64,000 nt of DNA from Nonomuraea sediminis (GCF_018531495.1 NZ_JAHDTI010000017.1:124001-188000); one strand, 5' to 3'; positions 1-9,383 are shown, numbered from the stretch's first letter. Made by a program: numbers and translations. Notes: a model not told the origin generated them from the letters alone.

Positions 1-1254
1 CGACTCCGGCACACCCGCCAGCACCGCCGACCCCAACGGGATCGTCAACGCCGACCCGACCCCGATCGCCCCGACGGCGGGCACCAACCGCTCCCACCCG
101 TCCCCCGGCCCCAGGAACGCCGCCGCCAACATCCCCGCGGCCACCAGCACGAGCCCGATCCCCACGGTCCGCCCCGCACCGATCGCCCGCTCCAGAACCG
201 GTACCACCGGCGTCACCAGCACGACCAACATCGCCAACGGCACGAACGCCATCCCAGAACCAGTAGGCGTGAACCCCAGCACCTCCTGCAGAAAGAGCGC
301 CGTGTAAAAGAACACCCCGTTGACGCCCAACCCCCACAACACCTGCGCCAACACACCCCCGGTGAACCCCCGCGACGCGAACAACCGCAGATCCACCATC
401 GGCTCCCGCGCCACCCGCTCCACCACCACGAAAGCCCCCGCCCCCACCACACACACGCCCACCGCCACCCCAATGGGCACGGACCCCCAGCCGTACTCAC
501 CCCCATGAATGAGCGCGAACGTCCCCGCCCCCAACACCACCCCCGAAGCCACCACCCCAGGAACATCCACCGCCACAGGCGCAGACACCCCCGAGGTCGG
601 ACGGAATTCGTGGCGATCCGTCGGTCCGCCCATCCCAGCAAACGCGAGGGAATCCGGCGGCGTCGGTGCACGTGCTCTCGGGGGCTCTGTGGGGAGTGTC
701 AGTGCGGCGAGGGTGATCACCGTGGCGCCGAAGGGGGCGTTCAGGAGGAAGATCCAGCTCCAGTGGGCGTGCTGGCTGAGGTAGCCGCCCACGACCGGGC
801 CCAGGGCCAGGGCCGCGGCGCCGGAGGCCATCCAGACCGCCACGCCTGCCGAGCGGTCGCGGTCCTCACGCCCGGCGAGTACGGCGAGCGTCGCCGGCAG
901 CACCAGCGCCGCGCCCACCCCCTGCGCCACCCGGGCGGCCACCAGCACCTGGATCGACGTGGCCAGCCCGGCGGCCAGCGACGCCCCGGTGAACAGGGTC
1001 ATCCCCGCCAGGAGCATGCGGCGCCTACCGTACACGTCGGCCAGGCGCCCGCCCGCCAGCATCAGCCCGCCGAACGCGACGATGTACCCGGTCGCCACCC
1101 ACTCCAGCGCGGCCAGCCCCGCCCCCAGATCGCGCTGAATACTCGGCAACGCCACGGTCACCACGGTGTTGTCCAACGTCGTGATGAACCCGGCCAGACC
1201 CACCACCACCAACACAAGCCCGCCCCGCCCCCCGGCCACTACGGAGGCCCTCAT
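1..1254 (-). CDS. DHA2-family (EmrB/QacA-like) MFS drug exporter, 3' part cut by window edge
   Basis: The frame is open from the ATG at 1254 to base 1 (418 residues visible), so the C-terminus lies outside the window. The protein is a proton-driven inner-membrane exporter of the 14-helix DHA2 group. Seen: the first helix with TTLDNTVVTVALPSIQ, typical of this family, motif A as GGRLADVYGRRR near residue 80, and motif C as ALGPVVGGYLSQ near residue 155. A hydrophilic loop of about 40 residues lies near 190-230. Its ATG overlaps the TGA of the upstream MmpL gene by 4 nt (ATGA), so the two are almost certainly co-translated in the FAAL-MmpL-MFS operon. The substrate cannot be told; the context suggests export of a lipid-like or drug-like molecule. 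Confidence 0.9.
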   Translation of the reverse strand, partial: MRASVVAGGRGGLVLVVVGLAGFITTLDNTVVTVALPSIQRDLGAGLAALEWVATGYIVAFGGLMLAGGRLADVYGRRRMLLAGMTLFTGASLAAGLATSIQVLVAARVAQGVGAALVLPATLAVLAGREDRDRSAGVAVWMASGAAALALGPVVGGYLSQHAHWSWIFLLNAPFGATVITLAALTLPTEPPRARAPTPPDSLAFAGMGGPTDRHEFRPTSGVSAPVAVDVPGVVASGVVLGAGTFALIHGGEYGWGSVPIGVAVGVCVVGAGAFVVVERVAREPMVDLRLFASRGFTGGVLAQVLWGLGVNGVFFYTALFLQEVLGFTPTGSGMAFVPLAMLVVLVTPVVPVLERAIGAGRTVGIGLVLVAAGMLAAAFLGPGDGWERLVPAVGAIGVGSALTIPLGSAVLAGVPES

Positions 1255-4200
1255 AGGTCCACCTCCACCCACACCCACCCCGGACCGTCAGGGTTCGCCT
1301 TCACCACCCGAGTACGGCCGGCCGCCACCCTGACCCACCCAGTCACCTCCGCGTCCCCACCCCCATCCACCTCACCCACACCCCTGCCGCCCTCGGCCTC
1401 CCCCGGCACAACACCGTTGACCGCGCCCCTACCGCCCTCGGCCGCCTCGGGGCTGACGCCTGTGGCCTCGCTCGTTCCGGGCGCGCCTCTGCCGTACTCG
1501 GCCGCCTCAGGCGTGACACGTGTGGCCTCGCTCGTTCTGGGCGCGCCTCTGTCGTACTCGGTTGCCTCGGGCGTGACGCGTGTGGCCTCGTTTTCTCTGG
1601 GCGCGCCTCTGCCGAGCTCGGGCGTGAGGCCATCTGACTCCGGCGTGACAGTCCTGGCCTCGGCCTGTCTGGGCGCCTCGCTGCCGAACTCGGGGGGCTT
1701 GGGGGCGTATGGGTCTCTGCGCTTGGACTGGTCGTTCGGGATGGGGACTTCGGAGGAGACGGGGACCGGGTCGGTGTCCACGCCGAATGCGGCTGGGCGG
1801 CCGTTTCGTGTCACGCCTGGCGTTCGCGTGGTTGGCGACTCCGTGGCCGTGGCGTTGGCTGGGTCCGTCTCGGGTTCCTCGGCCCAGTGCCAGCCGGGGC
1901 CGTTCGGGTTCGGCTTGACGACCTTGCGTCGCCAAGTGCTCGCCGTACCAGGGCGCCGAGCTTCGCCGACGTCACTGCTCGCCGACCCGGCGCCCGGTGG
2001 GGTGGCGTGCGCGATACCGAGCGACGGCGACCCGGCGGGTCCTGGCGCAGGCGCGGCGAGCCCTGGCGCAGGCGCGATGGGTCCCGGCGCAGGCGTGGTG
2101 GGTCCCGGAGTAGGCGTGGTGGGCCCTGGCGCAGGCGCGGTGGGTCCCGGAGTGGGCGCGGCGGGTCCCGGAGTGGGCGCGGCGGGTCCCGGAGTGGGCG
2201 TGGTGGGCCCTGGCGTAGGAGTGGCGAGTCCCGGCGCAGGTGTGGCGGGTCCCGGGGTAGGCGTGGTGGGCCCTGGCGCAGGCGTGGTGGGGCCTGGGGA
2301 GCTTGCCGTACTGGGGCGGTGGGTGGAGGTGACGGGCTTGGGAGTGGTGGGGGGTGGGGCGAGGGACGGGGCGGGGCGGGCGGAGGTGATGGGCTTGGGG
2401 GCAGGAGGTGAAGCCAGGCTCACGGGGGTGGGAGGTGGGGCGAGGCCGGCGGGGGTGGTGCTGGGCGAGGCGAGGGCGGCGGAGGTGGTGCGGGATGAGG
2501 TGAGGCTGGCGGGGGTGGTGGTGGGTGAGAGGAGGTGGTTGGGGTCTGAGGGGGTGTGGCTGGGGAGGTGGTGGTGGAGGCGGCGGAGGAATGGGGGGAG
2601 CCACCAGTTGGCGGGGCCGAGGAGGCGCATCGTGGCGGGCACCAGGAGGGCCCGGACGAGGGTGGCGTCGATGACGATGGCCACGAACATGCCGACCCCG
2701 AGCAGCTTGACGATCGTGATCCCGGCGGTGGAGAAGGCGCCGATGACCACCAGGAGGAGGAGCGCGGCGCTGGTGATGACGCCGCCCGTCTGCTGGAGGC
2801 CGCGGGCGACGGCGGCCGTGTTGTCGCCGGTGCGGAGCCATTCGTGGCGGATGCGCGACAGGAGGAAGAGTTCGTAGTCCATCGACAGGCCGAAGACGAC
2901 CGCGAGGATCAGGACCGTGACCGTGGCCTCGATGGTGCCGGTGGAGGTGAAGCGGAGGGCCGTGGCCAGGTGGCCGTCCTGGAAGGCCCAGACGATGACG
3001 CCGAAGGAGGCGCCGATGGACAGGACGTTCATCAGCAGCGCCTTGAGCGGCAGCAGTAACGACCCGAAGGCGGCGAACAGCAGCAGGAAGGTGGCCCCGC
3101 CGACGACCAGGGCCATCCACGGCAGGGTCCGCAGCAGGCTGGCCAGCAGGTCCATCTGGGCCGCCGTGGAGCCGCCGACCACGACCTGGCGGAAGTTCGG
3201 CTCCTTCGCCATCGATCTGATGAGCGTGACCAGGTTCTGCGCCTCGGTGGACATCGGGTCGTAGGAGTAGCGGACGGCCAGCCGTACCGCGCCGTTGGCC
3301 TGGGAGAAGCCGGCGAGGTCGACGCCGTCGACCCCGGGCAGCCGGCGCAGGCGGTCGGCGAAGGGCTTGGCGTCGAGCGGCGTGATGGGCGTGACGGCGC
3401 TGATCGGCGTGTGGCCCTGGCCGAACGGCCCGGGAGTGGCGGGTTTGTCGGTGAAGGTGCGTTCGATGAGCACGTGCACGTCGATGGTGGCCATCGAGTT
3501 GCGGGCGAAGTCGCGGTCGATGGTCTCGGCGACCTGCCGGCTCTCGGAGGCGGCGGGCAGCACCCGGTGGTCCACCTGGCCGAACTTCACGTGCAGGAAC
3601 GGCATGGCCAGCGAGACCAGCACGAGCGTGACGATCCCGAGGTAGAGCACGGGGCGCCGCATCACGCTGGAGGCGATCCCGTGCCAGAAGGTCCCGCGGG
3701 CGAAGCCGAAGTCGGGCGTGATCCGCAGCGCGTCGACCCGCGGCCCCAGCACGCTCAGGACGGCGGGCAGCACGACCAGCGCCGACAGCATGGCCACGAG
3801 CACGACGGCGGCCGCGCCGAGCCCGATCGAATGCAGGAACATCTGCGGGAACAGCAGCAGCCCGAGCAGCGCCGTGGCCACGGTCAACCCCGAGAAGGCG
3901 ACGGTACGGCCGGCCGTGGCCATCGTGTGCACCACGGCCTGCTCCGTGGTCGCCCCCCGCCTGATCTCCTCGCGGAAGGCGTTCAGCACGAACAGCGAGT
4001 AGTCGACGGCCAGCCCGAGCGCGAGCATGGTGACGACGTTCAGCGAGAACACCGACACCTGAGTGAGCTCGGTGAGCAGCCGCAGCAGCACGAGCGCGCC
4101 CACGACGGCGAACGCCCCGACGACCAGCGGCAGCCCGGCTGCCACCAGGCTGCCGAAGACGATGACGAGCAGCACGAGCAGCACCGGCATCGAGATCGCC

Positions 4201-4724
4201 TCGGCGCGGGCCAGGTCGGCGGCGGTCTGGTCGTTGAGTTCCTTGGTCAGCGGCACCGAGCCGCCCACTGAGACGTCGAGGTTCTGGACGCGTTTCAGCT
4301 GATCCTTGATGGCGGCGAAGGAGGCCTGCTTGTCGCCGCGCAGCGTGACCAGCGCGTAGGTGGAGTGCTCGTCACGAGATTTCAGCTCACGAGACCCCGT
4401 GGTCCAATATGTCGCCAATTTCGATACATAGGCGGCGGGCAGTGAACGCAGCGAGGCGTGCACCGCCCGTTTGAACCGCGGATCGTTCACCTTGACCTGC
4501 GGATGCCGGTAGAGCACGACCACGTCGGGCGCGCTGCCGCCGTACCAGTCCTTGCTCCAGTGCGCCGCCGTGGTCGACTCGGCGGACGGATCGTCGAACC
4601 CCCCGTCGGCCATCCGCCCGAACAGCTCCATCCCGAACGGCGCGACCAGCACGGCCACGGCCAGGCTCACGACGAGCAGCGTCCACCGACCCCGGTAGAC
4701 GATGCGGCCGGCCGTCTCAAACAA
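1251..4724 (-). CDS. MmpL/MMPL-family RND transporter with long repetitive proline-rich C-terminal tail
   Basis: 1157 residues. An RND-type inner-membrane exporter of the MMPL family, which moves lipids and related molecules. The start is the TTG at 4724: GGAGG lies 6 nt upstream (4731-4735), and the TTG overlaps the last 8 nt of the acyl-AMP ligase gene. The open frame continues upstream to 4877, but only as an overlap with that gene. The first 710 or so residues are the MMPL core: a signal-anchor helix, a periplasmic domain, a helix cluster with ALGLAVDYSLFVLNAF, a second periplasmic domain, and a second cluster with FGLSMDYELFLLSRI. After WWLPPFLRR comes a tail of about 445 residues. It contains a heptapeptide array (about 810-897), three 20-residue repeats (about 1037-1096) and two copies of a VVKxNPxGPGWxW motif at about 934-950 and at the extreme C-terminus. 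The core call is firm; the tail has no function I recognise. Confidence 0.9.
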   Translation of the reverse strand: MFETAGRIVYRGRWTLLVVSLAVAVLVAPFGMELFGRMADGGFDDPSAESTTAAHWSKDWYGGSAPDVVVLYRHPQVKVNDPRFKRAVHASLRSLPAAYVSKLATYWTTGSRELKSRDEHSTYALVTLRGDKQASFAAIKDQLKRVQNLDVSVGGSVPLTKELNDQTAADLARAEAISMPVLLVLLVIVFGSLVAAGLPLVVGAFAVVGALVLLRLLTELTQVSVFSLNVVTMLALGLAVDYSLFVLNAFREEIRRGATTEQAVVHTMATAGRTVAFSGLTVATALLGLLLFPQMFLHSIGLGAAAVVLVAMLSALVVLPAVLSVLGPRVDALRITPDFGFARGTFWHGIASSVMRRPVLYLGIVTLVLVSLAMPFLHVKFGQVDHRVLPAASESRQVAETIDRDFARNSMATIDVHVLIERTFTDKPATPGPFGQGHTPISAVTPITPLDAKPFADRLRRLPGVDGVDLAGFSQANGAVRLAVRYSYDPMSTEAQNLVTLIRSMAKEPNFRQVVVGGSTAAQMDLLASLLRTLPWMALVVGGATFLLLFAAFGSLLLPLKALLMNVLSIGASFGVIVWAFQDGHLATALRFTSTGTIEATVTVLILAVVFGLSMDYELFLLSRIRHEWLRTGDNTAAVARGLQQTGGVITSAALLLLVVIGAFSTAGITIVKLLGVGMFVAIVIDATLVRALLVPATMRLLGPANWWLPPFLRRLHHHLPSHTPSDPNHLLSPTTTPASLTSSRTTSAALASPSTTPAGLAPPPTPVSLASPPAPKPITSARPAPSLAPPPTTPKPVTSTHRPSTASSPGPTTPAPGPTTPTPGPATPAPGLATPTPGPTTPTPGPAAPTPGPAAPTPGPTAPAPGPTTPTPGPTTPAPGPIAPAPGLAAPAPGPAGSPSLGIAHATPPGAGSASSDVGEARRPGTASTWRRKVVKPNPNGPGWHWAEEPETDPANATATESPTTRTPGVTRNGRPAAFGVDTDPVPVSSEVPIPNDQSKRRDPYAPKPPEFGSEAPRQAEARTVTPESDGLTPELGRGAPRENEATRVTPEATEYDRGAPRTSEATRVTPEAAEYGRGAPGTSEATGVSPEAAEGGRGAVNGVVPGEAEGGRGVGEVDGGGDAEVTGWVRVAAGRTRVVKANPDGPGWVWVEVDL
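1438..1617 (-). repeat. Three 60-bp tandem repeats inside the MmpL tail
   Basis: Three successive 60-nt units encode near-identical 20-residue blocks with the pattern RGAPxxxEATxVxPEAxExx. Fainter related blocks lie on the N-terminal side, up to about position 1690. The repeats are in frame, so copy number could vary without breaking the gene. Confidence 0.8.
2036..2298 (-). repeat. 21-bp tandem repeats coding a Pro-Gly heptapeptide array in MmpL
   Basis: About twelve full units and one partial unit of 21 nt encode a heptapeptide of the form PG(P/L)(T/A/I)(T/A)P(T/A). The array begins about 100 residues after the last transmembrane segment and would form an extended, proline-rich cytoplasmic linker. 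Neighbouring units are nearly identical in DNA, which suggests recent slippage or recombination. Confidence 0.85.
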
Positions 4725-6363
4725 ACGCGCCCTCCAGGTAGGCCCGCAGGCACGCGCGCCGGGCGATCTTCCCGCTGGAGGTCCGCGGCACCGAGCCCGC
4801 ATCGGCCAGCACGAAGTCGAACACCGACAGGTCGTGGAATTTCGCCACGGCGCCCCGCACTGACCGCGCCACCTCATCCAGCGAGGCAGCGCTCCCCCGG
4901 GAGCGTTCCGCCACCACGACCAGCCGCTCGGAGGACTCCCCCGGCACGGCGAACGCGGCCACGCGGTCCCTGCGCACCGCCGGGTGCGCCTCCTGCACGG
5001 TCACCTCGATGTCCTGCGGGTAGTGGTTGCGCCCGTCCACGATGACCAGGTCCTTGATCCGCCCGGTCACGTAGAGCCGCCCGTCGTGGATCACCCCCAG
5101 GTCGCCGGTCCGCAGCCAGCCCCCGGCGAACACCTCGGCCGTCCGCGCCGGGTCCCGCCAGTAGGCGCGGGCCACGTTCGGCCCGCGGACGCAGATCTCG
5201 CCGACCTCGCCGTCCGCCCTGGCCTCGCCGTACTCGCTGAAGATCTGCACGGTCTGGCCGGTGGGGCGGCCGCAGGAGACGAGCGTGCTGCGCGCCCCGA
5301 TCGTGTACGGCACGGCGCGGCCGGCCCGCAGCGCGTCCCTGTCGAAGTCGGTGACCAGCGGGCGGGCGTCGCGTTCCATCGCGGCGACGAAGACGGTCGC
5401 CTCGGCGAGCCCGTAGGCGGGCGTGTGGGCCTCGGGGCGCAGCCCGCACCCGGCGAAGGCGGCATCGAAGGCCTCGATCGTGCCCGGCCGTACCGGTTCC
5501 GCGCCGTTGAGCATCACCTGGACGCCCGACAGGTCGAGCCCGGCCTTGTCGGCGTCGCTGACGCGGGCGGCGGTGTACTCGAAGGCGAAGTTGGGCGCGC
5601 CGGTGTAGGCGTCGGCGTGCTCGCCGAGCAGCTGGAGCCAGCGCACGGGCCGCATGACGAAGGCCACCGGGTCCATGAACACGGCGTGGTTGCCGCCCAC
5701 CACGGGCATGGCCACGATCGACACCAGCCCCATGTCGTGGAACAGCGGCAGCCACAGCACCGCCACCGAGGTCCGCGGCTTGGCGCGGAAGGCCTCCCAC
5801 AGCTGCGCGGCGTTGGCGGCCAGGTTGCCGTGGGTGATCTCCACCCCGGCGGGCGTCCTGGTGGACCCGGAGGTGTACTGCAGGTAGGCCAGGTCGCCGG
5901 GGCTCGCCTGATGCCCCTCCCACTCGTCGGCCAGCAGGTCGGAGACGGTGTCCAGCAACAAGACCGCTTTCGGCTCCGACGGCAGGAACTCCCGTACGGC
6001 GGGCAGCGCGGAAGACGTGGTCAGCACGAGCGCGGGATCGGCGTCGGCATAGGCGCACGAGAGCCGCTCGGCGTGCCCGGGCAGATCGGGCGTGAACAGC
6101 GGAACGGCCACGACCCCGGCGTACAGGGCGCCGAGCACCCCCACCACGTAGTCCAGTCCCTGCGGGGCCATGATGGCCGCCCTGTCCCCGGGTCCCGCCA
6201 GCTCGCGCAGCCGTACGGCCAGCGCCCTGGCCCTGAGGTCGGCCTGCCGCCAGGTCAGGGTGTGCCGCGCGCCATCGCCAAGATAGTCCACGAAAACGTA
6301 GGCAGGCGCGTCAGGTGACACGCGCGCCCACCGCGCAACCTGGGCGATCAGTGCGTCAGGCAT
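4717..6363 (-). CDS. Fatty acyl-AMP ligase (FadD32-like FAAL)
   Basis: 548 residues. Activates a fatty acid as acyl-adenylate, usually for hand-over to an acyl carrier domain and not to CoA. Seen: the P-loop motif YTSGSTRTPAG at 163-173, LPLFHDMGL at 205-213, NGAEPVR, AYGLAEAT, GRIKDLVIVDGRNHYPQDIE (the FAAL form of the hinge region) and the catalytic-lysine motif PRTSSGK at 526-532. Length and motifs fit stand-alone FAALs without a carrier domain. It is first in an operon with the MmpL exporter (8-nt overlap) and a DHA2 exporter, an arrangement like mycobacterial FadD/MmpL lipid loci. No polyketide synthase or carrier protein lies in view, so the acyl acceptor is unknown. No clear ribosome-binding site precedes the ATG; TAGTTT lies 6 nt upstream, so a leaderless transcript is possible. 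Confidence 0.93.
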   Translation of the reverse strand: MPDALIAQVARWARVSPDAPAYVFVDYLGDGARHTLTWRQADLRARALAVRLRELAGPGDRAAIMAPQGLDYVVGVLGALYAGVVAVPLFTPDLPGHAERLSCAYADADPALVLTTSSALPAVREFLPSEPKAVLLLDTVSDLLADEWEGHQASPGDLAYLQYTSGSTRTPAGVEITHGNLAANAAQLWEAFRAKPRTSVAVLWLPLFHDMGLVSIVAMPVVGGNHAVFMDPVAFVMRPVRWLQLLGEHADAYTGAPNFAFEYTAARVSDADKAGLDLSGVQVMLNGAEPVRPGTIEAFDAAFAGCGLRPEAHTPAYGLAEATVFVAAMERDARPLVTDFDRDALRAGRAVPYTIGARSTLVSCGRPTGQTVQIFSEYGEARADGEVGEICVRGPNVARAYWRDPARTAEVFAGGWLRTGDLGVIHDGRLYVTGRIKDLVIVDGRNHYPQDIEVTVQEAHPAVRRDRVAAFAVPGESSERLVVVAERSRGSAASLDEVARSVRGAVAKFHDLSVFDFVLADAGSVPRTSSGKIARRACLRAYLEGAFV

Positions 6364-6509
6364 GCGTGCAAACTACGGCAGGAAAGCGCTCGATTCTTGC
6401 CAAACCCCTGCGAAAAGCTCGATCGGTCTTGTTACCGGCGTGACAGATATTGCAGCGACACCGTGCGTGGATTCCGCCAGAATGGGGGCTTCTGCAAGGG
6501 GGCACACAG

Positions 6510-7757
6510 GTGGACAGCTACGTCCGCGATTTCGGGCTGCTCCGGGATCGCCGGTTCAGCCTGCTGCTGACCGCTCGCACGATCTCCGTGCTCGGCAGCG
6601 CGTTCGCCCCCGTCGCCCTGGCATTCGGCGTTCTGGGCCTGCCCGGCGCGGATGCCACCACGCTGTCGGTGGTGCTGACCGCCGAGTCGCTGCCGATGGT
6701 GGTGTTCATGCTGGTCGGCGGCGTCATCGCCGACCGGTTCCCGCGCCAGCGGGTGATGATGGCCGGCGAGTCGCTGAACGCGCTGGCCTTCTTCTGTCTG
6801 GGCGCGATGCTGCTGACCGGCTGGACCCCGCTGCCCGCGCTGGCCGCCGCGGCTGCCGTCAGCGGCACGTCGATGGCCGTGCTGTTCCCCGCGCTGACCG
6901 GGATCATCCCCGAGGTCGTGCCCACGGACCGGCTGCAGACCGGCAACGCGCTGCTCGGGCTGGGCGCCAACACCTCCAGGGTGGCGGGCGCGGTGCTGAG
7001 CGGCGGCACGGTGGTGCTGTTCGGCGGCGGGTGGGCACTCATGGTGAGCGGGCTGATGTTCGCCGTGGCGGGGGTGCTGATCGCCTGCCTGCGACTGGAG
7101 CCCATGGAGCAGCTGGCGGGCCAGAAGCACTCGGTCGTCGCCGACCTGCGGGAAGGGTGGCGCGAGTTCATCTCCCGCCAATGGCTCTGGGTGGTGGTCG
7201 CCCAGTTCTCGGTGCTGGTGATGGCCCTTCAGGCGGCTCACGGCGTGCTCGGGCCGCTGATCGCCAAACAGAGCCTGGGCGGGGCGCCCGCCTGGTCGGC
7301 GTTCCTGGCGGGCGAGGCCGTCGGCACGATCGTCGGGGTGCTCGTCTCGCTGCGGCTGCGGCCCAGGCGGCCGATCCGGCTCGGCGTGCTGCTCTGCTTC
7401 CCGACGGCGTTGCCGTACATCCTGCTCGGGCTGGGGGCGCCGCTGCCGGTGCTGGTGGCGGCGTCGTTCGTGCTCGGGATCTGCTTCGACGTCTTCGGTG
7501 TGCTCTGGCAGACGACCATGCAGCGGGAGATCCCGGCGGAGTCGCTGTCACGGGTCAGCGCCTACGACGCGCTCGGCTCGCTGATGTTCGGGCCGATCGG
7601 TCTGATGCTGGCCGGCCCGGTGGCGGCCCTGGTCGGAACCGAGGCCGCCATGCTGGGCTGCGGCGCGATCGTGCTCCTGTCCACGCTCGCGGCGCTGTGC
7701 TCCCCCGGCGTGCGCAACCTGCGCGCCCCGGTCACGACTTCCGGAAGTACTCGTTAG
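6510..7757 (+). CDS. MFS transporter, EntS/MFS_3-like exporter
   Basis: 415 residues from a GTG at 6510, chosen because AAGGGGG lies 7 nt upstream; an in-frame ATG at 6450 would add an unlikely 20-residue extension. It is a 12-helix major facilitator with motif A as GGVIADRFPRQRVM around residue 65 and a second-half repeat. Starts of the DxxFGLLRDRRFSLLLTARTIS type are common in the MFS_3 group, which includes the enterobactin exporter EntS and macrolide exporters. It is transcribed away from the FAAL operon across 146 bp. Substrate unknown. Its 3' end overlaps the convergent gene at 7732 by 26 bp. Confidence 0.85.
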   Translation: MDSYVRDFGLLRDRRFSLLLTARTISVLGSAFAPVALAFGVLGLPGADATTLSVVLTAESLPMVVFMLVGGVIADRFPRQRVMMAGESLNALAFFCLGAMLLTGWTPLPALAAAAAVSGTSMAVLFPALTGIIPEVVPTDRLQTGNALLGLGANTSRVAGAVLSGGTVVLFGGGWALMVSGLMFAVAGVLIACLRLEPMEQLAGQKHSVVADLREGWREFISRQWLWVVVAQFSVLVMALQAAHGVLGPLIAKQSLGGAPAWSAFLAGEAVGTIVGVLVSLRLRPRRPIRLGVLLCFPTALPYILLGLGAPLPVLVAASFVLGICFDVFGVLWQTTMQREIPAESLSRVSAYDALGSLMFGPIGLMLAGPVAALVGTEAAMLGCGAIVLLSTLAALCSPGVRNLRAPVTTSGSTR

Positions 7758-8163
7758 CTCTCGGCTGGAACATCAGCAGCATCGCCCCGAGCACGGCCAT
7801 GAGGTGCAGGACCCGGCTCCCGGCGAACCAGGGGCCCATCTCGGCGAGGATCTCGCCGAGGGAGTGCCCGGCCATCAGGTCCTGGATCGGGCCGATGACC
7901 AGCGAGAGCGTGCCCAGGCAGCCCAGCATGACGGCCAGGCTGAGGCGTGCCCAGTTCGCGCCCTGGCGCAGCCGCAGGGCCAGGAAGATCGCGGCGGCGA
8001 ACACGACCAGCCGGATCCCGACCCCGGTGACCAGTTCGCCGGGGCCGATCTTGCCGCCGGTCACGACGAGCAGCGTCTCGAAGATCCCCGCCCCGACCGC
8101 GACCAGCCACAGCATCGAGGCGGCCTGGACGGAGGGGGGCGTTTGTGCGGTCAATGTCTTCAT
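7732..8163 (-). CDS. Small four-helix membrane protein, function unknown
   Basis: 143 residues with four predicted hydrophobic helices (about 15-35, 45-65, 72-92 and 115-135) and a charged C-terminus ending RANEYFRKS. No motif identifies it. It is monocistronic and convergent with the MFS gene, overlapping its last 26 bp. Only a weak GGAAA lies ahead of the ATG. Codon use is normal for the window, so it is likely a real gene. I do not recognise a family with confidence. Confidence 0.75.
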   Translation of the reverse strand: MKTLTAQTPPSVQAASMLWLVAVGAGIFETLLVVTGGKIGPGELVTGVGIRLVVFAAAIFLALRLRQGANWARLSLAVMLGCLGTLSLVIGPIQDLMAGHSLGEILAEMGPWFAGSRVLHLMAVLGAMLLMFQPRANEYFRKS

Positions 8164-8234
8164 GACTCAAGTTTCCGGCCGGGAGGGCATCCGGATCATG
8201 CCCGCCGTCCCCCGAATCCCAGGTGAGGCGCGCC

Positions 8235-9344
8235 CTACCCTGTCATTCCGCTTGTCCGCAGCCCGCGGGCGGGCACCCGCTCGTGCAGCCCGAAACGCGC
8301 TTCCGGCTCATGGGCACCGTCGAGGATCCCCGCCACGTACTCGGCCAGCGCGGGCGCGTGCTTGAACCCGTGCCCCGAGTCGCCGCCCAGCAGCCACACC
8401 CCCGGCGCCGTCTCGGCGATGATCCACTCGGCGTCGGGCGTGAGCGCGTACTGGCACACCTGGCTGAACAAGACCGGCGCCCCCGCCAGCGAGGGGAACC
8501 TGCGCGACAGATACTCCCTGGACCGCTCGAGGCTGTCCGCGTCCACGGCGCGCTCGCCGTTCTCCGGCTCGTACGGCCGGCCCTCCTGGTCCGAGGTGGC
8601 CTTCATCCCCACCCCGTCGACGTCGCCGTGCCCGTAGGCGGAGGAGTCGTAGTCGCACCAGGCGGGCGTGCCCGGCGTGACCCAGGCGGGCGGCACCGCG
8701 AAGTGCAGCGTGTCCTGCTTGGTCACGCTGATCGGCACGTCGAACAGCCCGGGCAGCCAGGCGCCGCACGCCCACACCACGCGATCGGCCCGCCGGATCT
8801 CGCCGTCGACCTCGACGGCCGCGCCGTCGGCGGGCGTGGCGCGCGCCCTGACAAGCTCCACCCCGGCGGCCCTGGCCAGGCGGGCGGTGATCTGGGTGGC
8901 GCGGCGGGCCCTGAGCACCCCTGCGTGCGGCTCCCACAGCAGGAACGCCAGGTCGTCGCCGCGGAATTCGGGGAAGAAGCGCCCGCCGTCGGTGGGATCG
9001 AGCACCTCGCACGGGATGTCCAGCTTTTGCAGCACCCTGGCGCTGTCGCTCTCCCAGCCGTCGTGCCTGCCGGCGAACCAGACCAGGCCCGCCTCGTGGA
9101 AGAGGTCCTCGCCGGCCCGCTCGCCCAGCCGGCGCCAGCCGTCCCTGGCCTTCCACGCCATCCGCGCGTACCAGTCGTCGGTGCCGTGGGCGCAGCGCAT
9201 GAGCCGGGTCTCGCCCGCGCTGGCCTGCCGTACGTGGCCCGGGGTGTGCTGTTCGACCAGCGTCACCCGCCAGCCGGAGTCGGCCAGCCGCAGTGCCAGT
9301 GATGAACCCCAAATGCCTGCTCCGACCACAATGACCGATTTCAT
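8235..9344 (-). CDS. FAD-dependent amine/sarcosine oxidase-like oxidoreductase (DAO family)
   Basis: 369 residues from the ATG at 9344. Seen: an N-terminal Rossmann dinucleotide motif VVGAGIWGSSLALRLA (about 4-20), the SAGETRLMR segment typical of monomeric sarcosine oxidase and N-methyltryptophan oxidase (where flavin attachment and active-site basic residues lie), and the C-terminal GGDSGHGFKHAP motif that binds the FAD pyrophosphate. It probably oxidises a secondary amine or N-methyl amino acid, giving hydrogen peroxide; the substrate is not determinable. The flanking minus-strand gene at 9384 is 39 nt upstream and may be co-transcribed. An in-frame start 12 codons upstream exists but has no better ribosome-binding site. 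Confidence 0.88.
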   Translation of the reverse strand: MKSVIVVGAGIWGSSLALRLADSGWRVTLVEQHTPGHVRQASAGETRLMRCAHGTDDWYARMAWKARDGWRRLGERAGEDLFHEAGLVWFAGRHDGWESDSARVLQKLDIPCEVLDPTDGGRFFPEFRGDDLAFLLWEPHAGVLRARRATQITARLARAAGVELVRARATPADGAAVEVDGEIRRADRVVWACGAWLPGLFDVPISVTKQDTLHFAVPPAWVTPGTPAWCDYDSSAYGHGDVDGVGMKATSDQEGRPYEPENGERAVDADSLERSREYLSRRFPSLAGAPVLFSQVCQYALTPDAEWIIAETAPGVWLLGGDSGHGFKHAPALAEYVAGILDGAHEPEARFGLHERVPARGLRTSGMTG

Positions 9345-9383
9345 GGGACCACCGTGACCGGTCGAGGGCACGCGCCGCAAGAC

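Noticed and set aside
505..2877. 790-codon plus-strand frame opposite the MmpL tail
   Set aside because: It mirrors the repetitive tail, has no recognisable domain, and the MmpL frame on the other strand carries the conserved transporter core.
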